A DNA stretch of 64,000 nucleotides. It comes from Lojkania enalia. Lineage: Eukaryota > Ascomycota > Dothideomycetes > Pleosporales. The notes under the pieces were generated by a model. It did not search any database. It was not told where the DNA came from and was given only the letters and a program-made list of their open reading frames with translations. The position numbers were made by a program, and so were the translations under genes. The DNA lies in NCBI GenBank assembly GCA_010094045.1, contig ML986631.1, positions 83,088 through 147,087 of the forward strand. The letters are read 5' to 3'. Shown in pieces: positions 1 to 12,956 of this stretch (positions within the stretch are counted from its first letter, which is position 1; every line of letters starts with the position of its first letter).

Positions 1-1420
1 ACAACGCCTGTAGGTATTACTATAATAATTTAATAGGGGATAGATATACTATTTATCTACTACTATATAAGTTCTAGTATTATATCTAGGCTTGCTGCAG
101 TAGCTGCAGCGCTTCTGGTACAGCATGCCCGCTCTTCTGCGCTTCCTACCTGCTCGTACTTCATCCTCTAGCTGCTTATCTACCTCCCTTTAAGCAGCTA
201 TCTCAGCAGCTTCAGCCTTAGTAAGACTACCTTGCTTCTATAGAACCTTTTTTGATCGCTTTTTGCGCTGCGATAGAGACTTATTTACTCCCTAAAGCTG
301 ACCAACCTAACGCTGAAATAGTACGCATGAATAAGCTATCTATATAGCACCTTTAGCAAGTAAATTAAGAGAATTATTAATCGTAGTAGGTGAGCTATTC
401 TAATACTTAGTAATACGGTCTTATATTAGCATTATTTGAGACCCTAGTTCGACGGCGTTAGTTAGTGTTTTTAACTCCTAGAGGCAACTAGCTGCTGGTA
501 GTAATAATAGAGTACGAAGCTTAATATTAAGCTTTAATAGTACTATATTAGGATTATATAGTTCTAGACTAGTACCTCGAAAGCTTGCGCATATATTAGC
601 CTTAGTAATAGAGCGCTGATATGCTATACGAAAGGTTGGTAGAAAGTTGAGCTTTATAATATAGTAGATACCAGCTTATATAAGCTTATCAATCTTGCGC
701 CTATATGCTTTCTTTAATAGTAAGAAGCAGCCTATATCTAGAGGCTGTAGTAGATACGATAAATGTACTAGCATATATAATAGAATAATATCCTTCTCTT
801 TATAGAGCAGCTAAAACTTAGTAGACCTATAGCTTTTATAGCTATTAATAACTAGTAGACAATAAGCGCCTACTATATACTACTTTATATACTGAAGGTT
901 AAACCAGCTACTAATAACTTTAGAATCCTCGCAGAGAGCTTTTTAATAGTTGTATTTTCAATAGAAGTATATTTTAAGCTTAGGAATGCGATTAATAAAG
1001 TTTGTTAGCTAGTTTTTGCCGACCTAGTCTATAGAGCGAGCTCTGAGTAAATGGTTAGCTATATCTCGTATACTATCGATTATAGGAGGGTATCCACGAG
1101 ATGATAGGTCTAGTATATGCTGTATTATAGTTGATTCTTCTAGCTTCGTAAGCTTCTTTAAATTGGGCTTATAATCGCGTCGTGAAGGTTTGCCGGCGTG
1201 TCGGTCTCTAAACGTCGTTTAGAGGATGCTATAGGTAGCTGCAGCACTTCGTATACTCTAAATTTAATCTTAATTAATAGCTGAGATAGCTAGTAATATC
1301 TAACCTTCTTAATAGATTAATTAAGGTTAAGGTAGTTGCTGCATCGCGTTATAAGTAGGTAGGGTATAACTTCTTAGTAAAAGTAGGCGACTCGCTTAGG
1401 TGGGCGACTCGCTTGTAAAA
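1..1420 (-). mobile_element. Pogo/Fot-type DDE transposon relic, RIP-degraded, 5' truncated by window edge
   Basis: Read on the minus strand, the left end (about 60-270) still gives a basic transposase C-terminus, including RAGRKRRRAGMLYQKR followed by a CSYCSKPRYN remnant of the C-terminal zinc knuckle (CxYCxKxGHN) seen in many fungal pogo-like transposases. The rest of the reading frame runs toward about 1,300 and is full of TAA/TAG. Its right terminal region (about 1,384-1,420: GCGACTCGCTT motifs, then TA) resembles the terminal inverted repeats of the other pogo copies here. The left terminus lies outside the window. Non-functional. The family is clear from the C-terminus; the exact subfamily is not. 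Confidence 0.7.
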
Positions 1421-1867
1421 TACGTTATTATTTACAAGTAGTTTCTATACTCTTCTAATAATATTTCTAAGATAGTAATTAATAGGTTTTAATAGCGCTT
1501 AGGTATATAGAAGATACTTAGTTATAAGCCTCTTATATAAGATATATATAAAGGTCTAAATCTAATAGAATATATAAGTAATTATTATAGAAGAGTAGTC
1601 TATTCTCTATCTAATACTTATAGAGTAAGAGGGTATATTTATACTCTTATATTATAGAAGTTTCCTAATTAGTACCTATAATACTAGTTTATTACTTCTT
1701 AATAGAGTTTTATTTAAAATATATACTCGCGATCCTATAACCTAAAGGTAAATAAGAGAAGGTTTATAGCTAAAAATAGCCTTATATAGAGTTTTAAATT
1801 AAAGGTTTATAATTAGCATTCTATTAAATAGGTATATTATTATATAAGCTAATTTATTAGTAATATA
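1421..1867. other. AT-rich unassigned spacer between two pogo elements
   Basis: About 450 bp of TA-rich sequence with the same CpA depletion as its neighbours. I recognise no protein family in any frame. It is probably older repeat sequence into which the flanking pogo copies inserted. Confidence 0.5.
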
Positions 1868-3676
1868 CTCTATAAGTAAGCGGCTACTATAAGCGAGCGG
1901 TTACCCTATTATCAATCCTACTATCTATCAACTTTAAAACGTAATACCTCAACGACCTAACGTAATAAAGCTTTTAAATAAGGCTTAAATTAACCTTACA
2001 ATTTAAGCTATTAAACGTAATATAATACTATTAGAAAAAAGCGCGTTTTTAAAATATAATATCCCCCGAACCATACTATACTGTTAACTAGTAGGGATAC
2101 CTATATAAAGTAGTACTAAGGCTAATTTAAAAAGGCTTACTAAACTAGAAAAGAAGGTAATTATAGACTTTATTCTTAAACTAGATTCGAACGGGTTTTT
2201 ACTAACTCTAGCTGCTATTTATAATATAGCTAATATACTACTAGTTAAGCGTTAGGCTGGCTAAGTTAGTTAAAACTAGCTATCTAACTTTATCGTACGT
2301 ATACTCTTAATTAAAACCCGCCTCAACTGACTATATAATTACTAACGAGTAAAATACGAAGATTTAGATATTATAGCTAGGTAGTTTAATCTAGTTAAAG
2401 TTATAGTTGAAAAATATAGGATTATATCTAAAAATATCTTTAATTTTAATAGAATAGGCTTTTAGATAGAGGTAATAACTAGCTATATAGTTATTATAAG
2501 TATAGAATAATATAATAGGCTAAAAGCTATATAGCTAGATAATTAAGAATAGATTATAGTTATTTAAGAAGTTAGTATAGCTAGCTAAATAATTCTACTA
2601 TATATTATCCTTAAAGCAAAATATTATTAGATAATCTAATATAGTAAGAATCTACTAAAAGATTAGGTATTTAGTATTAGTAAGAATAGATAAATATTAA
2701 ATAAGTATAGAATTAAGTAGATAAAGTACTTTAATTAATATATAAAAGGTCGTTTAATTAGTAGATAGTAGCTGCTTATATTCGATAGCTATAAGAGCTA
2801 CTACTCTATCGAATTCCTATTTCTCTATAAGTAGAATAGAATTATAGATCTCTATATACCTGTATACGCCTTATATATCTTATAACCTCTTAATATTAGC
2901 TACTTCTTACTATTAAAACGCGTATATAGTACTAAGGTTAGCTAGCTAATTTATTACTATATTAACTATATTAATAAGCTATTCTTTCTACTAGGTTTTA
3001 AAGTAGCCTTTAAGAAAGCAATTATAAAGGATAATATCTATATAGACTTCTAAGCTATAAACCTAGTTCTATTTAAATTAGATATAGTCCTCTTATAACT
3101 AGATATTAAACTTTAAACACCTATATTAGAGTTAGAAACTATAACTATTTAGAAGGTTAAGATACCCTATAATCCTTACGAATTTAATATATAGAAGTAG
3201 CTGCTCTATAATCGTATTTAAAGCTATCAGAATTCGTTACCTTCTATTCTACTTAAGATAGTAGAGCAGCCCTATAAAGGCTATTAAAAAATAGATTACT
3301 TTAATACCTTATATTAAAGCCGAATAGCTACTCTAGAGTAGATTATAAAAGATCTTACAAAGCGCAGGGAGCGTTAAAAGAAACGTATATAGGAAGGATA
3401 TATTCTATTAGTTAAATAGGGACTTGAAAAAACTGCTGCTAATATAGTAGAAGGTAAAAGGCGTTAGTAGGAGCTATTAGTACTAAGTAGTATACAGCGC
3501 GTACAGCGCTGTATACGCTATAAAATAGCTCGCTATAATAATTATATTTATTAATTAGGCGAAAAAAGGACTTAATAATCTTCTACTAGAATATCTAATT
3601 AATATACTATAGTATTATTAAGGGAGTCGCGTACGAAGCCTAATATAGATAGTAGAGTAGCCGCTCGCTTATAGAG
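1868..3676 (+). mobile_element. Pogo/Fot-type DDE transposon with matched TIRs and TA duplication, RIP-degraded
   Basis: The ends form a terminal inverted repeat (CTCTATAAGTAAGCGGCTAC at the left; the complement of GTAGCCGCTCGCTTATAGAG at the right) flanked by TA at 1,866-1,867 and 3,677-3,678, the target of Tc1/mariner/pogo elements. Length is 1,809 bp, normal for Fot1-like elements. The plus frame (about 2,130-3,570), ignoring stops, reads as a transposase: KLEKKVIIDFILKLDS helix-turn-helix start, FNFNRIGF (first catalytic D changed to N, as in FNFDETGF), IFDSYKSYYSIEF (second catalytic D), and IPVYALYIL*PLNISYF before the third. Dozens of TAA/TAG codons stand where CAA, CAG or TGG would be expected. 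Dead copy. Confidence 0.85.
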
Positions 3677-3789
3677 TACGTTATATTTATTAGAAATATT
3701 ATCTTCTATTATAAGAGCGCGCGTACAGGTTATAATTTAATATTCTACTTATTCTACTAGGCTATTCTACTTATGTATATAAGGCGTAT

Positions 3790-5660
3790 AAGTCTAAATT
3801 ATAATTCTTTAATTAAGAAAAACTTCTATAAATTCTAAAAAGCTTAAATTATTATATATATAAAAATATACGATTTTTCTTTATACTATTACTTAATTTT
3901 TTCTAATAGAGTTTTAAAGACTTTTATAAGAGTAGATTTTAACTAATTATATATCGTAAATCCTTTATACTACTAGAATATTTAATCTACTATATAAAAT
4001 AGATATCTCTTACTATTATAGTACGTTTTATAGTTCTTCTAAAGTAATATAATATTAATTATAATTCTCTCGAATAGTTTAGTAGCGAGATAAAACTAAC
4101 TATACAAACTAATCTACTATAATAACTTCGCTTATATATATATATAGTAATCTTACTATACTAGTACTTTCTAATTATTTAACTAGATACCTTTAGCTGC
4201 TTAAAATAGGGCTAATACTAAATTTCTACCTAAATAGCCTAATAATCAGTATATTTTAGCTAAAAAATTAATTTGTATTAGTTACTAGTAATAGAAAGGT
4301 TTTTCCTTAATTACTATAACTATCTTATATCTAGAAAGTAAATTAAGTAGAGGTCTTTTTACTAGAATTATATTTAGTAGCTAGTAGCTATTAAACAACT
4401 CTAAATAATAAACGATATTATAGTAATTATACTAGTAAAAGTAATTTCTACCTAAGTTAAACTAAATATTCTATTTTCTATTTCTAATTAGAGCTATAAT
4501 ATTAGTTAGTAACTAAAGGATATAAATAACTTCTATTAGCTTAATATTCCTTAAGCCTATAGAAGAATTAATTATAATTATAATAGTACTCTATTCTAAT
4601 ATAAAATATATATTATTTTCTATAGTAATTTTATCTTTAGAATTTACTATTTAAATAGTCTACTAACTAAATGCTTTAGAGTTATATATAGAGATATTAG
4701 AATCTAGATTAAGTATCTACTAATTTAGGATACTAGTATTATTTTTCTTAAGAGTAGTATTTACTAAAGAATTGCCCCTTTAAATTACCTAAATATTTCT
4801 CTAGAGGCTAGTAGTCTTTATAGAGGCTTTACTATTAAATAAGGATTTTATCTTCTTATATTTTCCTATATTTACCTTTAGAGTATTTTTTTTTACCTAG
4901 TTATTCCTATTTAAGATATTATCTTAAGCCTTTAATATTTCCTAATCTAGTATCTAATTTAGTAGCCTAATCGATTTGTTTAAATACTTATAATTACTCT
5001 AAAAGTACCGCTTCTTATAGAAGTAGGGTAGAAGAGTATATAATTATAAACTAGATTTATCTTAAAACTACTATATAGTACTATTAGAATTTACTTAAGA
5101 AATTAATAGATATTATAAAACTATAAATAAGTCGAGCGTCTTCTATAGATTAAAATATCTATAGTAGTTAGTATATTAGTATACTTATTATTTAATTATA
5201 AGAATTAGTTAATTAATTTTACCTAGCTTATTTTTAGTATTAATTAGTATTATATAGATTAGAGCCTATATTTTATCTTTCTTAGTAACTATTAGAAGAA
5301 AATCCTTTTCTACTCTAAGGCCCTAAATTTCTATTAAGCTAGTAGCCTTAGTATAATAGATTATCTAATTCTACTAATTTAGCTATTTATCTACCTTTCT
5401 ATTAGTTAGGTATTTAAAGAAAGCTTAATATTCTTTCTAGATTAGTTACTTTCTTAACTTAATAGTAGATGCTAACTTTCCCTATAAAATTCTAAGAATC
5501 TTATAACTAGTTCTATTATTATTAAGTATTACTTTATATTAATATAATATTATTATTAAGTATTACTTTATATTAATATAATATTATTATTAAAATACTA
5601 CTATATATAATATAGAGAGTATTATTAATCTTAATCTAATTCTTTCTTTATTAATTATAC
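3790..5660 (-). mobile_element. Ty1/copia retrotransposon fragment (gag-protease part), RIP-degraded
   Basis: On the minus strand around 4,740-4,300 the frame reads LDSNISIYNSKAF, matching the aspartic protease core LDSGASxHxCNSKALF of copia polyproteins. It is followed by NIKLIEVIYIL*LLTNIIAL (the family pattern ..VxYIPGLxTNIxSL) and by a GAG-pre-integrase-like stretch ending near RPLLNLLS. Gag-like sequence probably occupies 4,800-5,500. No LTRs or reverse transcriptase were found for it, so it is a fragment, perhaps cut by the gypsy insertion that begins at 5,690. Boundaries are approximate. Confidence 0.6.
5516..5592. repeat. Tandem duplication of a ~35-bp AT-rich unit
   Basis: The unit ATTATTAAGTATTACTTTAT (continuing ATTAATATAATATT) occurs twice in direct succession. 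It lies inside the copia-like fragment, just left of the gypsy LTR. Simple local duplication; no function evident. Confidence 0.7.
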
Positions 5661-5689
5661 TAGTCTCTTATCTAGTTCTAATCTATTAT

Positions 5690-5992
5690 TATTACGGACG
5701 CTTATATATAGTTAGTTAATCGTACTTTAGATAGTTAACTCTATTACTATATACTATATATAAATATTAAAATATTATATAAAGAATAGAAATATCTATA
5801 TTATATAGGTTTTTATAGAAGCTAGGTCTATACTACTATACGGGCTAACTGGGTCGGTGAAACCTTCCTCTATTATAGTTATAACAAGTTAGTTATATTC
5901 TAGCTAGTAGCTAATAGCTGTTACTAGTAGCTAGTTTGAGTATTATAGTAAGAATAGTATAGGTATAAAGGTATCGCGGTATTACTATAATA
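5690..5992 (-). repeat. 3' LTR of the minus-strand gypsy element (303 bp)
   Basis: A direct repeat of 15,036-15,338 with the same 303-bp length, sharing for example the run ACTACTATACGGGCTA. The plus-strand left end TATTACGGACGC corresponds to TATCACGGACGC in the other copy; both are consistent with an original TGTCACGGACGC. The right end CTATAATA fits an original ..CA. Differences between copies are mostly C/T and G/A, as RIP produces. Confidence 0.88.
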
Positions 5993-5995
5993 GTA

Positions 5996-6005
5996 CCCCC
6001 TTTTT
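5996..6005 (-). promoter_or_regulatory. Polypurine tract of the gypsy element
   Basis: Minus-strand AAAAAGGGGG lies three bases inside the 3' LTR, the position where Ty3/gypsy elements prime plus-strand DNA synthesis. It fixes the element's orientation as minus. Confidence 0.75.
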
Positions 6006-8066
6006 AGTTATAAACTCCTATAAATTAAGTCTTTATATTATATTCGGGTTATTTATAATTAAGTAGTAGTTATTAACACTAGTATTAGTTAAAATTACAG
6101 GTATATTAGTATAATTAGTTATTATCGTATAGTAGTACTATATTAGAGATTAGGCTAGGTTGTATATATATTAGCGCGACTAATAGTTAATAGTAGTACT
6201 ATACTAAAGATTAGGTCGGTTCGGTTTATATAGTAGTACTATACTAGAGATTAGTAGTAGTATTATTACTAGCGTCTAGGAATATACTTAGATTAAACTT
6301 TAATACTTAATTAAGAATCTAGATATAATATTATATTTAGGTCTAATTTATTTAGGTTTCTAGTATAATAATCTTCTATAGTAGTTGTCTTAGTAAAGTT
6401 ACTAGTTGGGTACTATTCTAGGTTATAATAGCTAGTCTACTTAACTAGATATTCGTGCCGGCGTCTCTATCAGTTATAGTAGAGGTCTTCTATTCGCTCG
6501 ACGAGGTATTCTAGTTTTCTATTAATCTCGATAGGTTTAGGGTTATATACTTATTAACTAGATAAATAGTTAGATAACTTAAGTACTAGCTGTAATAGTA
6601 ATATATAAAATATAGGATGTATTTTAGCTAATTCGGGTAGCTTTAGTCTATAAGTATATAAGAACACCTTTGTAATAACCTTATAGGGGCCTATATTCTT
6701 CTAGTTAAGCTTTTTCAACGGTCTTTATATACGTATATTTCTAGCATTTAGCTAGACTAGATTACTAATCTAGTAGTTAGGGGCTAGTACGCGCTTGCAG
6801 TTAGCATACTCTTATTAGAACGCTTATACTCAGGTAAGTTCTTCTCTAATATACTCTATAATATCCTTTATCTTATTAACTAGTCTATTAGCTTTCTAGA
6901 CTATTAGGAACTATTTTAGCGGTTAATAGATTCCTATAGGCGGCTCGAAGCCTATTTAAAAGTACTTGCTAAAATAGGCTAGAAACGAGGAAACTTTTAT
7001 TAATTTAGATACTGTGTTGTTCGCTTTAAACTGTACTATTAGTAGCTATTTAATCTAGTTATCTTATTCGTAACTAGTATAGGCTTAGAGAACTTGTTCT
7101 ATTACTATATTAGCATTCTCTATCTAACTATTAGTTTTTAGATAGAAGCCGGTTAATATATATATATTAATTTATAGCTGTTTATAGAGTTCTTAATAGA
7201 AGATAGAAATAAACTATATTCTACAGTTAGACGTAATAGTACGTAATAGTCTATAGTAAACCTATATATAATAATAGAATAGTTGGACGATATTAGGAGC
7301 TTCGATTCTTATATATAGTATTAGGTATCTATACTTGCTAAGCCTATTAACTACTACTATAATATTCGTATAACCTTCTAATTCTAGTAGATCGGTTATA
7401 AAATCTATAGAAATATTTTAAAACCTTTATTTAGGTATAAGTAATAGTTTTAGTAATTTATAGTACTTCTCTCTAGAAGTCTTACTTCTTTAATATATAT
7501 AATAACAGCCTATATATTATTATACTAAGTCGAATATCTTTAACTAATAGTACTCGTGCTAGAGTAGTTCTAAAGTCTTTTCTTAACTAGAGTATCCGTT
7601 AGATAGTAAGTTATAGACGGCTTATAGTAGCTTAAACTCTAGCTTATTATAGTTTAATATTATAAGTTAATCTTAGTAGTATAGTTAGTTGTTATACTCT
7701 TTATAGCTAGCTAGAATTAGAAGTTTAGATCGATAGGCTTCTTCTTTTAGTAGCTTTAGGGTATCTTAAATTAGATTATCGTTCGGGTATTCTTAATCGA
7801 TAATCTCTATAATCGATCGGCCTACTTCTATCTATTAGAATAGTTTAGAACGAAGTAATATCTATTAACAACTTCTATAGACCTCTTCTTATATAAACTC
7901 GTCCTATAACCTTTAAGTTAAGATATTAAACTTCTCTCCAAGTTTTCTAGGTCGGTATATAATACTAAAGTTAAACCGTAATAGATATTCTAATTAACAG
8001 ATCTATTAGTAGTTTAGCTACTTTATTATTATAAAGTATTATAAGTTCTTATAATTGTTTAATGTA

Positions 8067-9926
8067 AGTAGTAAATAAACGCGTTAAGTAAGCGAGCGCG
8101 CTAGGTAAGTAAGCGTGTTACCTTATTAACTTTTTCAACTATTCTAGCGATATATTTTTACAATGCATTAAAATACTATAAATATAATATATATCTTTAA
8201 TTAAGTAGTATCTATAGCACCCCTCTTGTACGTATATAAGTTATACCCAGTCTCTCTATAGTAACTGTAGTATATAGAAGCCTATTAACTCGCACCTAAT
8301 TACGTCTTACCTTAATATATTTCACCCTTTAACTACTACTCAACCGCTATTTAAGTAATAATCTTCTCTCCCTCTACTTTTAATAAGGTGCTTTACTTCT
8401 AAATCCGCTTCTTTTTATGCTATTTACGCGTTATAGTAGCTTTATTTACTTTCTTAAGACTAGCAACTCGACCCTTTAGTAATATAGCTAAATAAAGTAT
8501 TACCTCAGCACCTTTTTTAAGCTAATTAATTGCTATAATAATAGAAATAGATAATAAGCTTTTATACCTTCGAATCCGATCGCGAATTAATATTAATTAA
8601 GCCTCTAATTCGCGCTGGTTGCTTAGTATTTTAGCTTCCTATATAAGAACCTCTAGTATAGGTAGTATTAGTATACGAAGCTTTATATTAAGCTTTAATA
8701 TTACTACTTCTAGATTATATAGGATTAAACTAGCCTCTTAAAAGCTTATACGGATATTATCCTTTATAATTAATTGCTGGTAAGTAGTACGAAAAGCTAG
8801 AAGAAACTTAAGCTTTATAATATAATTAATATAGTTATAGATTAGGCTCTTAATCTAACTACTATACGCTTACTTTAATAGTAAGAAGTAACCTATATTA
8901 AGAGGCTATAAGAGGTATAATAAATATAACGGTATATAGAGAGTATAGATTTTATTCTCTTTATAGATTACCTAGAATTCGAGCGAGTTATAGCTCTTAT
9001 AGCTATTAAGAATAAGTAGTTACTATATACCTACTCGACGGTCCTTTATATATATAATAAAGTGCTTTAGCTACTTAACTCTAAGATTATTAGTTGTCTA
9101 TCCGTTATTACTTAGTCCGATAACCTAATTCTTAGGTATATTATTACCCTTGTACTAGGTAGAAAGGTAGTATTAGCTAGTAAAGATAATAAAAGGTAGG
9201 ATCGCCTACCTAGTAGCATTAATTCCCTAGATTACTATAACCTACTTATAATTCCCTAACTATATAGCTTTTAGCCGACTACGTCTTTCTAAGCTAGTAA
9301 CAACTAGTTTAGGTAATATCTTACCTATTATAAAGCTAGCTTTATTAAAATTGTAGATATCCTTATTATAAATACTATATATAGCTTTTATACGCGCTAT
9401 AAGCTTAAACTAGGCTCTAATAATTTTAGAATCTTTATATAAAGCTCTCTAATAATTATATAGTTAATTAAATTATATTTTAAGGCTACTTATTCGCTTA
9501 ATAAAATTCCTAGGCTATTTCTAGCTAACCTATCTAGCGTTATACTTAGTAAGCAGCTTATCTACTATATCTTATATAGTATCTAGAGAGGGTATAAATC
9601 CTCGCAAATCTAGGTTAAGTATATATATAATAATAGCCTCCTCTTCTAGCTTAGTAAGCTTCTTTAAATTTAGCTTATAATTGCGTTGTATAGTAATTCC
9701 GTTGCGTTATCAACGTATTATTCTTTAGGAGATGTTATATATAGAAGCGGCGCGTCTTTTACTTTAAAGTTACTTATTATTAATAGCTAAGATAGCTAGA
9801 GAGATATCTACTTCGTTACAGCTAGATTAGGTATTTATAGGTTGAGCTATTATTATTAGAAGGTAGAGTATTATATAAAGTTGGTAAGGCGGCGCGCTTG
9901 CTTGCCCGGCGTGCTTACTTACTACT
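8067..9926 (-). mobile_element. Pogo/Fot-type DDE transposon nested in gypsy RNase H
   Basis: Length is 1,860 bp. Imperfect terminal inverted repeats of about 37 bp start AGTAGTAA at the left and end TTACTACT at the right; both contain a GCGAGCGCGC/GCGCGCTTGC core. TA flanks both ends (8,065-8,066 and 9,927-9,928). The minus frame near 8,480-8,380 gives a Lys/Arg-rich transposase tail. Deleting the element with one TA rejoins the host frame as KVLIYIKQL, the RIP-altered form of the RNase H motif KVLTDHKxL. Insertion therefore preceded or overlapped the RIP of the host, since both are heavily mutated. Transposase is dead. Confidence 0.85.
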
Positions 9927-11166
9927 TATATTAATACTTTTATAGAAAATGCTACGCCTTTTAATTCGGGTCTCTATTACTTAAAATATTAGATAATTAT
10001 AAGCAGCTCCTTATTATATATCTTATAGTTGCCTTTAGCAGGGTTTATACGCTTAGAGAAGTAGGTAATAGATCTTAGTTTACCGTCAGCACCTTTCTAA
10101 GATAGTATACCGGCTGTTATAAAGTCGGACATATTAGCTTCTACTACTATTAGTAGCTTAGGGTTAAAGTATTAGAAAATTAGTATAGAGATAAAAGTAT
10201 CCTTTAAATAGTTAAAGGAATATTAACAGCTATTATTTCAGTTAAATATTCTTCTTAGTTAGAGCTATTAAGGGGGAGACTTTCTATAAGAAGTTGCTAA
10301 TAAATTGTTAGTAGAAGTTTACGAAGCCTATAAAGGCTTAAATATCTTTTATATTCTTAGAGTATTTCTAGTTAATAATTAACTCTACCTTTTTTAAGTC
10401 TATATAGATCTCTTCTATAATAATTATATACTCTAAATAGATTACTTCTAATTAATAGAACTTATACTTATCTATATTAAGCTGTAAACTATTTACTTTT
10501 AAGGCTTTAAGGACTAGCTAGATATACTACTTATAATCTTTTAGATTTTTACTAAATATTAGAATATTATTAATATAGGTAATATAGAATATATTAAAGT
10601 ATAGTCTTAATATATTATATATAAAGTACTAGAATATACTTAAAGTATTAGCTAGGTTAAAAGGTATTACTAGATATTTAAACAGCCTATAGCGTATATA
10701 AAAGATAGTCTTCTATTTATCTTTCTTAGTAATCCTTAACTTATTAAACGCGGTAATAATATCGAATTTTATATAGTACTTAGCTTTACTAAATTAAATT
10801 AACGTTTCTTAGATTAGTAGAATTAGGTATTAGTTCTTAATAGTAATAGTATTTAGAACTCTATAGTTTATATAGAATTAGAAATTACCTCTAGATTTCT
10901 TTATAAAAATTACGGGTATAGCTACTAGTAATAAGCTTACTCTAATAAATCTCTTAGACAAGTTCTTATCTAGATACTTTCTTAGTACCTTTAACTCGTT
11001 CTGAGATATCTTATAGAGTAGGCTAAAATTAGCTTACTTATTATTCTTTAGTTTAATCTTATAATCGTATAGTTATTATTCTAGTAGCTTATCTACATTC
11101 TTATATAAGAAAATAGATAATAGGTTATAGTATTCTTTAAGTACTTTAGTAATAGGGTTAATATAT

Positions 11167-12220
11167 ACTTTTAGGGCTAGAGCCTTATTAATACTAGCTA
11201 TAAATACAGTAAAGATTTTATAGTTAGATTACTAAAAGAGTTAGACTAGTAGTATAGCGCCTATATAATATATATCTAGCTATAGCGCAGATTTAAGGTA
11301 TTTAGACTTAGATAGGTTCTTTTAACTATAATCTTCGTCTAAAGTTAAGTTGGTTTTAATTTTAAGTTCTTTTAACTAGTATAATATCTTAAGTAGCTAG
11401 TAATTATATTAGATATAGCTTAATAGGCGGAGTTTTAAACGGTACTATCTAGGCTTTAGGTTATATAGAGGTCGTAAATTAGTTGCTTTAGAATCTTCTT
11501 TTATATTAGATTTAGATAGTTTACAATTTTTAATAACCGTTTAAATAGCCTATTAGTAGATAGTAATACTAGTAGATTATAAGCATCGAGTTAGGTATTA
11601 GTTAGTAGTAAAAACTAGCTGTTTATTCTTATAGTCTAGGTTTATATAATACTTATATATCTATAGCTATCTTAGAATTAACTAGTATTTTTCTAGTATA
11701 ATTATATAGAGATATACTATCTCTAAATAGTTCAGGTATTAGAGGATTAAGGTAATTAAGTAGAAGATAGTTCTCTTATAAAAGACTTCTCTATTAAAGC
11801 TAGTTAAGTATAAGTTATATAAGAGTTATATCTTTTGGAGTTTTAGAGTATATATAAGGTCTCTATAGATATAGCTATAACTAGTAGCCCTAGTATTAAT
11901 AAGAATATTAATATCTTACTAGACTAGGTCTTAATAGATTAAGAAAGGAGCTGGAATTTAATAGTCTTATAACTATTTCTATAGAAGCTAGTTTTATAGA
12001 TATATAAAGATTTAGTATAGGCGTAATCTCGAGAAGTAATTTACTTCTAAGATAGACCTTTTAGTAATATTCTAGTTAGTAAGGCTAGCTACATTTAAGA
12101 GTAAGAGTAATAGCCTTATCTATAAGATAATAAGTATATTAAGAATTGGTTGGAGGATTGGTTAGAGGATTAAGAGTAGGACCTATAAGGTATAGTAGGG
12201 CTCTAAGACCCTTAATAGAT
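11167..12220 (-). repeat. Gypsy protease/RT-proximal segment, copy 1 of a duplication
   Basis: Colinear with 12,957-14,010 in the same orientation; for example both carry TAAAGATTTTATAGTTAGATTA near their left end and a GGGCTCTAA run near the right. Copy 1 stops exactly at the run of Ns (12,221), while copy 2 continues smoothly into gag. The copies differ at many C/T and G/A positions, so they were mutated separately. Confidence 0.8.
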
Positions 12221-12230
12221 NNNNNNNNNN
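12221..12230. other. Assembly gap (10 N)
   Basis: Ten Ns, a conventional scaffold gap of unknown real size. It sits at the end of the first copy of the 1,054-bp gypsy duplication, so order and spacing around it are uncertain. Confidence 0.99.
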
Positions 12231-12956
12231 TAACCTAGAAGGCCTCTAAAAAGGCTCTAGGAGGTAGGTAGAGTAGTATATTAATTAATTTTTTCTATAA
12301 GATATTAGTAATACTTTAATAATTAATAGTTCTAGAGACGCATAATAATATATACGGAGTAGAAGTTATTATTTAGTTAAGGAAGCTCAGTTAACAGCAA
12401 TCTAGTAATATACTAAAGCTAGTAAACGCTTATTACTATACGCGACGAAATTGTAATATTAATAAACTATTATAATAGTAGTTACTAGCTAATATATAGG
12501 TTAATTACACTTACTATAAAAACCTTACTTAATATTACGTTAATAAATATATCTCTATAAGCAACTACGCGTATTAACTCTTACTAGTAAATACCTCTTT
12601 AAAGAAATTTCTTTATACTAGAACCTATCTATAATAGCCCTAATTCCCTCCCGAACTAGCGTAGATAGGGACTATCAGCCTATAAGGAGGGGAGTAGTAT
12701 AATAATATAAAGAAATCGTTCTATAAAAAGCTTTATCTTTTTACTTATCTTATCCTACCCCTAGTTCTACCCCTTTTCCCATCCGTATATAGTTGTATAC
12801 TCTCTTATAAGTAGCTTAGTAGTTTTTCTATATCCTTTTATATAAGGCCTATAGGTGTTAATAGAATTCCTAGGTCCCTAATCCCCTATATACTCTTATA
12901 TACCTCTAAGTAGATTTGTACCGTATTCGGACCTATTATCTTACTTATACTATTAT
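12231..12956. other. Unassigned segment between the two duplicated gypsy parts
   Basis: About 725 bp whose base composition is somewhat less AT-biased (for example CCCTAATTCCCTCCCGAACT near 12,650 and CCCCTAGTTCTACCCC near 12,770). No protein family or LTR pair recognised. It could be an insertion, the end of another repeat, or sequence joined across the gap. Confidence 0.4.
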
